Shown here in pieces: positions 59,256 to 64,000 of a stretch of 64,000 bases of DNA. How positions within the stretch are numbered: position 1 is the stretch's first letter; the number at the start of each line of letters is the position of its first letter. A model generated the notes under the pieces. It saw only the letters and a program-made list of their open reading frames with translations, ran no database searches and had not been told where the DNA came from. A program made the position numbers and the translations under genes. Origin of the DNA: Ancylostoma caninum (Eukaryota; Nematoda; Chromadorea; Rhabditida; Ancylostomatidae); NCBI GenBank assembly GCA_037903475.1, contig JBAJFG010000319.1, forward strand, positions 62,001 through 126,000, read 5' to 3'.

Positions 59256-61849
59256 TTGCTCAGCGGTTATGAGGCGACAGCAGCAAACGAATGAAAACAA
59301 CAAGAATGTGCGCTGCTGTGGATATAAGGAAAATCTCAAGAAAACAAATGCTTGTCAGCTAAATGAATGATGAACTAAAATAACCACAACAAATTTGTAG
59401 AGGATTACTATTTGTTTCTGCGTCGTCCAGGTTTGGAGGTGGGACCTTTCTTTTTTTCTTCAAATTTAAATTTACTTTGTAATAAATAATAACAATTCTA
59501 AACTGAAGTAACCCTTACAGCTTTGAGTTTGAGCAGCAACGCTCTCCCGATTCACGAATTCTGGCCAAGGAAAATGAAAAGTTGTGTGAAAAAAAAAACT
59601 TCCGCGAAAACTAGCACCAGTCTGCCATGTCCACACGTGCTTGTTCCCTTCTATCGGCTTGGTACACATTTTAAGTGCGTCAGCGCCTGTTTTCAAGGCA
59701 CATGTTCCCTGGCGAACAGCCAAACCCCGGAAAAACAACGTAAACACCGCGTCGACGACATGGAACTCTGGTAGCACTTGTGTTTTTGTAAGTTCCCCTC
59801 CCCTCATGCTTTGCGCCATTTCCACTACAGCTCCAAATTTAGCATCAGACGTCTTTTGTTCGGCTAGCAGCGAACTTGGGAATATGTTCGACGACTCAGA
59901 AGTATGTGCGCCAACGGTTGGAGATAAGCAGGCGTCCAGAGCTCGATATCGTTGTGATCGACCGCAGTGATAAGTAGAACTTTTACTGCGGGCAACTTGC
60001 CAACTGGTTTGCATAGTTTGGAGTGTCGCTCGCGCTCGAATACCTATGTGGGGTTCATCTATGCGAGTAATCGTGTAGTACACGCATGTGGAGTTAAATG
60101 GACCATTTTACGACTGTAGCGACAAACTGGGCTTATCAGCTTGTCCTCGTAACCAGAAATTGAACAATTGGACAACTTTGTTGCTAGTGGAAGAACTTGT
60201 TAGAAAAAAATCGATGAAGTTATTTATGCGAGTGTTGCCTCCAATGTGGGTTGGGGTGTTTATATAACTCGATTGCTGAATTTGAGACTAGTGAAACTGC
60301 TTGAGTTGTCTCCGTGGTTCTTCAAATGAGTGGCACATTTCTTACTAAGAGAGCTATGTATGGCTAGTGGTCCCTGAAAATTTAGTTATTCCAACGGACT
60401 GAGTGTATAAAGAAAATGCAGAGATTTACTAAGCAAACAATCGCGTTCTTCTTTTTTGTTCAGCATGAGTCAGGCCTAGAAAATGCAGCTAAGCAGAAAC
60501 CCTGACGGATGGAAACCCCTATATTACGTGACGTAGATGCTGGAAATGTGAAGTAAACACAGGTAGGATGAGATTATAGTAATGAAAGAATAATATGAAT
60601 AAAAAAGTACATATTTCGCATTTTCCAGTTTCGGGGCTAAAAACTAGACCGATTGTTGACTTCCATGGTGCCGCCGGGACCCTTCCTAAGGTAGTTTCAA
60701 AAGAATTACTCAATGAAAAGGAGTAGGGAATGGACTGGAAGTACACTTAGATCATTTTCACATACCTAGTGGCTTACAAAGGCCTCTGCTAGTTTCGTAA
60801 ACCTGTACCATATTTTTACCAGTGAAACTTGTCCACCCGGCTAAAAATTTCCCTATAGTGTCCAAAAAGACAGGCACAGGGAGTTCTTGGGTAATGCAGC
60901 CTATGTATGGACGTACACACCTTTTCGTTCTCACCCCTATCCCCTATCTCCATTATTGCTCGAACCTCAAGCAGAGCACCATATTTATGTACATTCCCCT
61001 GTTGTAAACTTCAACTCCGATCTCCTCTGCTTGAACGATTCCACATCCTGCCGTAATTATACCTCCTTAAATAGGTTGAAACCACCCTATACCTTCATGT
61101 AAATCAATTCATGGTAGCATTTGGAATGTTAAATGTCTTTGACATTGAATTCCTACATTCCAAACTCAATTGTGCAGTCATAGGGGACTGTTTTCCTCAA
61201 AATATCAGGACCATTCTTGATTTCATACCCATTCAGAGCCTCTTTGTCGACCTATCTTTCGAATTTCGCTCTCAGTTTCTCTCATTTTCGTGACATTCAT
61301 TGCTTTTCTGTTACGTGCTGCTCCCACTGAATCGCTAGTTCCTCCACAAATCACACCAGATCGGTTGCTCGGCGCTCCCCTCAATGACAAGTGCATTACC
61401 CGGAGCATACTAAACAAATGAAAGCCTCGCCTCTTTGTCTCGTGTGTCGCTGCACTGAGGAAGTGCTAGAGTTCTGTGAATCCACAACTCGAAATCTTCC
61501 GATGAATGAGGGGGGAATCCGAGCCCATTCACATCCACTTCTCCTTTTGATTCAGCTCGCCCACGCAAATTCTACGTCATAGTGTCATGTGAGGCTAACG
61601 CACAGTTGGTTTTTGTGCAGTGTGATTACTTCGATTATTGGGCAATTTGTTTGTGTGGGCAGCACGGAAGTCACTGGCACGTGGTCATGCGGAATTATCA
61701 TAATACTAATAGAGTATTGCCAATTGCTTGGACAGATATCCATATACACGACAGGGTGCCTCAGTAATGGGCCCAATTATGGTGATGCACTTCTGTCGTG
61801 GTTTTTTTGTGGTGATACTCTGACCACGTGACCATTTCAAAGAAGAGCG
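59256..61849. other. no supported gene
   Basis: Contains the longest open frame of the window (59472-60083, minus, 203 codons from a GTG). The opposite strand there has a good donor (TTTTTGTAAGT, about 59787) and acceptor (TTTCCACTACAG, about 59830), but its flanking frames do not join in phase. Neither strand's product is recognised. Confidence 0.4.
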
Positions 61850-62240
61850 TCATCCTACCCATCTGAAAAAGCGAAGACCGAGATGAAAATTAGTGCTGCT
61901 GAAATTTGGCACGAAAACTGATGAGTCGAAAAACACCAACCTCTCGGGGTTTATTCGTGGAACAGAGTTGGTGTCTTTTTCGGAATTTTCACTTGAAATA
62001 TTGTTCTTCAGGCATATCCTCACGTACTCAGACAAATATTCGGAAGGACCGCAGCAAAATACGGAAGAACTGGCTAGAGACCTGCGGTCTTTCCGGTTTC
62101 CTGTTGCGGTTCTTCCGGATAGCCGCTGCCGTCCTTCCATGTCTTTTTTATCTCTGCGCCACTTGCTTCACAACCTTATGATTGAGACCTCTTTCTCTGT
62201 GGTCCTTCCGACAGTACGTCTGAGTATGCAGGTCAAGCCG
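61850..62240 (-). repeat. dispersed repeat A, copy 3
   Basis: On the minus strand it carries the family's GGAAGGACGGCAGCGGC, GGAAGAACCGCAACAGG and GGTCCTTCCGAATA blocks and the GTCTGAGTACG motif, in the same order as copy 1. Confidence 0.55.
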
Positions 62241-64000
62241 ATTAACAACAAGAAGCACTCTCAGCTAGAAATATGACTCGATTAACTCGATCCGGCATTC
62301 GAGTAGTGTTCAAATAGCCACTGTTTGGATGGATCGAATTTGGAGCCAGCGCAATCCGTATAATATCGGCATCTCGAAAGAAAAAATGTTTAGTTATTCG
62401 ATTTACTCAATGTCGTCATTGCGATCAAATGCTTACTCCCATATCTGATTCACTCCATTTTAGAATTGCAATCTCTCCAAAGCAAAACTAGGTATTGATG
62501 CTGATATGAGTTTTAGAATAACTTCTTCATTAAATCCACCCAATTATATCCCGGATTCTCGGATTAACGTCACCTCCCACTCAAACAAGTGACAGATTTC
62601 CCTGTCCCATTCTCATGCGTATGGATTGAATAAAACTTGGTACAACTTCACTTTTATGTTTAGTTACCTGCCTCATGGGAAAGAACAGAAATTCTAAAAT
62701 TAAAGGTAAGATCATCAGCTCAAAATATACTACGGCTCAAACATTAGAGAGATGTTTCCGAATCAATGGACGCATTTATTACTTTAGATTTTCCAACACC
62801 AAAGAACAAAATCAACGTTCCGACATTTCAGACAATCAATTTTTACTCTTTGCTCTCTGATTTTCCCATTCTTCACTTATACCGCATGCCAACGATCCGG
62901 ATCCGTGCTGCGCCAATCGAGCCAATAACTGTTCTGCTCTCACCGCTTTCGTACGGGTTCGATCCTGTGGTACTGCGTGGGTCCAGAACACTGAGTCTTG
63001 CATATTTTGTTTACTTATTTATTTGTTTACTATACGCCAACCATAATAACGTGCCAACCATGATTGAATCAAGCTAAGGGAACCTATATGATCGCCAGTG
63101 TGAGCAAAAAAAGACCCAAAAAAGGAAGCACCGAAAGACATGGATGATTTCTAGCGAAAAAGGCCAAGAATGGGTAGCAAAATTTTTAAAAATACTTTAC
63201 AAGACGAATAAAAATCTTGTATGATATTATTTTCAATAGTTTATTTCTATAACTATTTCTTGAATATTATTACGTCGTCAAGTATGAAATGTCTGATTTT
63301 ATGAGCGGTCAGTTTGACAGTCTGTATCTTCGAAAATTTACTAGATCTCTTCTCATCTTTATTTTCATTATGAAGGTACATCCTCTTCCTTTCAAAATCA
63401 CTTCCTGGGTTTTTGATCAGTTTTCGAATTTTTGTTTGAAAGCATTTCTTGTAGAACTACTCGAAGACGAAAAATCGTGTCGTTTTGGAACATCGGTTCC
63501 ATTTTTCAGCTATTAGAGCCGGGGAAGCTGGGAACATCAGGGTAGTGTTAAGGGACATTTGGCTAGTAAATGCACTGAACAGCGTTTGCTTGGGAGATTC
63601 TGCTCAGGTGACATGAAGCTGCAAAGTGAGCCTTATGATGAACTTGGATTTCGATGAGCTGGAAGCCGTAGCCAAAGCGGATAGGAGTCAAACTAAGTTA
63701 GCATAAGTAGCAAGATGTGATCTTGATAATCCAATAATATTTAGGTACTCAAGGCAGTATGACCATTAAAAGTGGTTCAGTGAACGAATTTTTCCCAGTT
63801 TGACTTTCAAAAATGGGTGCCAATTTTTGACCATTTTTCACAAACCCACGCTGCTTAAGCCAGAGGAGCAGGGGTGAGGGCCCACCTGCCAGTCACTTTA
63901 CTGGGCAAATCTTGCTCTATTTGACCACAACTCCTTTCAGGGATTAGCTCACTTCTTGCTGGAGAAAATGTTCAATTTTCAACATCATGTTGGAAACGCT
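62241..64000. other. no supported gene
   Basis: An ATG at 62675 opens MGKNRNSKIK directly before a GTAAGATC donor, the shape of a short first exon, but no following exon is recognised. A TTTA-rich tract is at 63003-63035. Confidence 0.4.

Noticed and set aside
59472..60083. Longest open frame (203 codons, minus)
   Set aside because: It starts at GTG, has no recognised motif, and the opposite strand carries splice-like sites. A frame this long can arise by chance or as a shadow; the 181-codon frame at 56762-57307 is demonstrably a shadow of phosphatase exon 5.
1..64000. CRISPR array, bacterial operon or phage-like system
   Set aside because: No regularly spaced identical repeats and no prokaryotic gene arrangement; introns and transposon types are eukaryotic.

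Overview
The window reads as gene-poor eukaryotic DNA from a nematode, most likely a clade V (strongylid/hookworm-like) worm; the species is inference. Supporting signs are one clear multi-exon gene with 57 and 73 bp introns beside introns of about 1 kb, pyrimidine-CAG acceptors, a possible trans-splice acceptor directly before its start codon, and mariner, Tc1-like, hAT-like and foldback repeats. There is no bacterial operon, CRISPR array or rRNA gene. Most open frames of 60 to 200 codons occur by chance or shadow another frame and are left out.

Genes recognised by similarity: (1) an atypical dual-specificity phosphatase of the DUSP14/18/21 group on the + strand, five exons at 54319-57320, complete, with general-acid Asp, HC-x5-R signature and C-terminal family motifs; (2) a histone H2B relic at 23399-23561, broken by a stop codon; (3) the 3' half of a dead mariner transposase at 2-478, with its terminal repeat ending near 577; (4) the C-terminal piece of a Tc1-type transposase at 28040-28258, inside a 2.5 kb element with 777 bp inverted arms.

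Tentative genes resting on splice phase or signal-peptide shape only: a cysteine-rich gene on the minus strand at 3252-4450, a secreted-protein first exon at 25350-25457 (-), a terminal exon at 58790-58922 (-), and small open frames at 1002-1412 (-), 4571-4776 (+), 5264-5473 (+) and 15919-16105 (+). They may be wrong.

Layout: 0-5.5 kb mariner relic and tentative exons; 5.5-5.8 kb a GC-rich cluster of hairpins and a direct repeat; 5.8-16.4 kb almost featureless; 16.4 kb hAT-like MITE; 18.8 kb dispersed repeat; 23.0-23.6 kb tRNA-derived SINE beside the H2B relic; 25.4 kb secreted exon; 27.0-29.5 kb the foldback transposon; 30.7 kb a TA-flanked foldback MITE; 33-41 kb GC-rich islands, a cluster of TGATGCA palindromes and a second hAT-like MITE; 42.1-42.5 kb a MITE with 70 bp arms; 51.4-53.5 kb GC-rich DNA upstream of the phosphatase; 54.3-57.3 kb the phosphatase; 58.8-59.3 kb a tentative exon and a foldback; 61.9-62.2 kb a third copy of the 18.8 kb repeat. 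The only gene here that looks both intact and functional is the phosphatase; the rest of the recognisable content is mobile-element debris.
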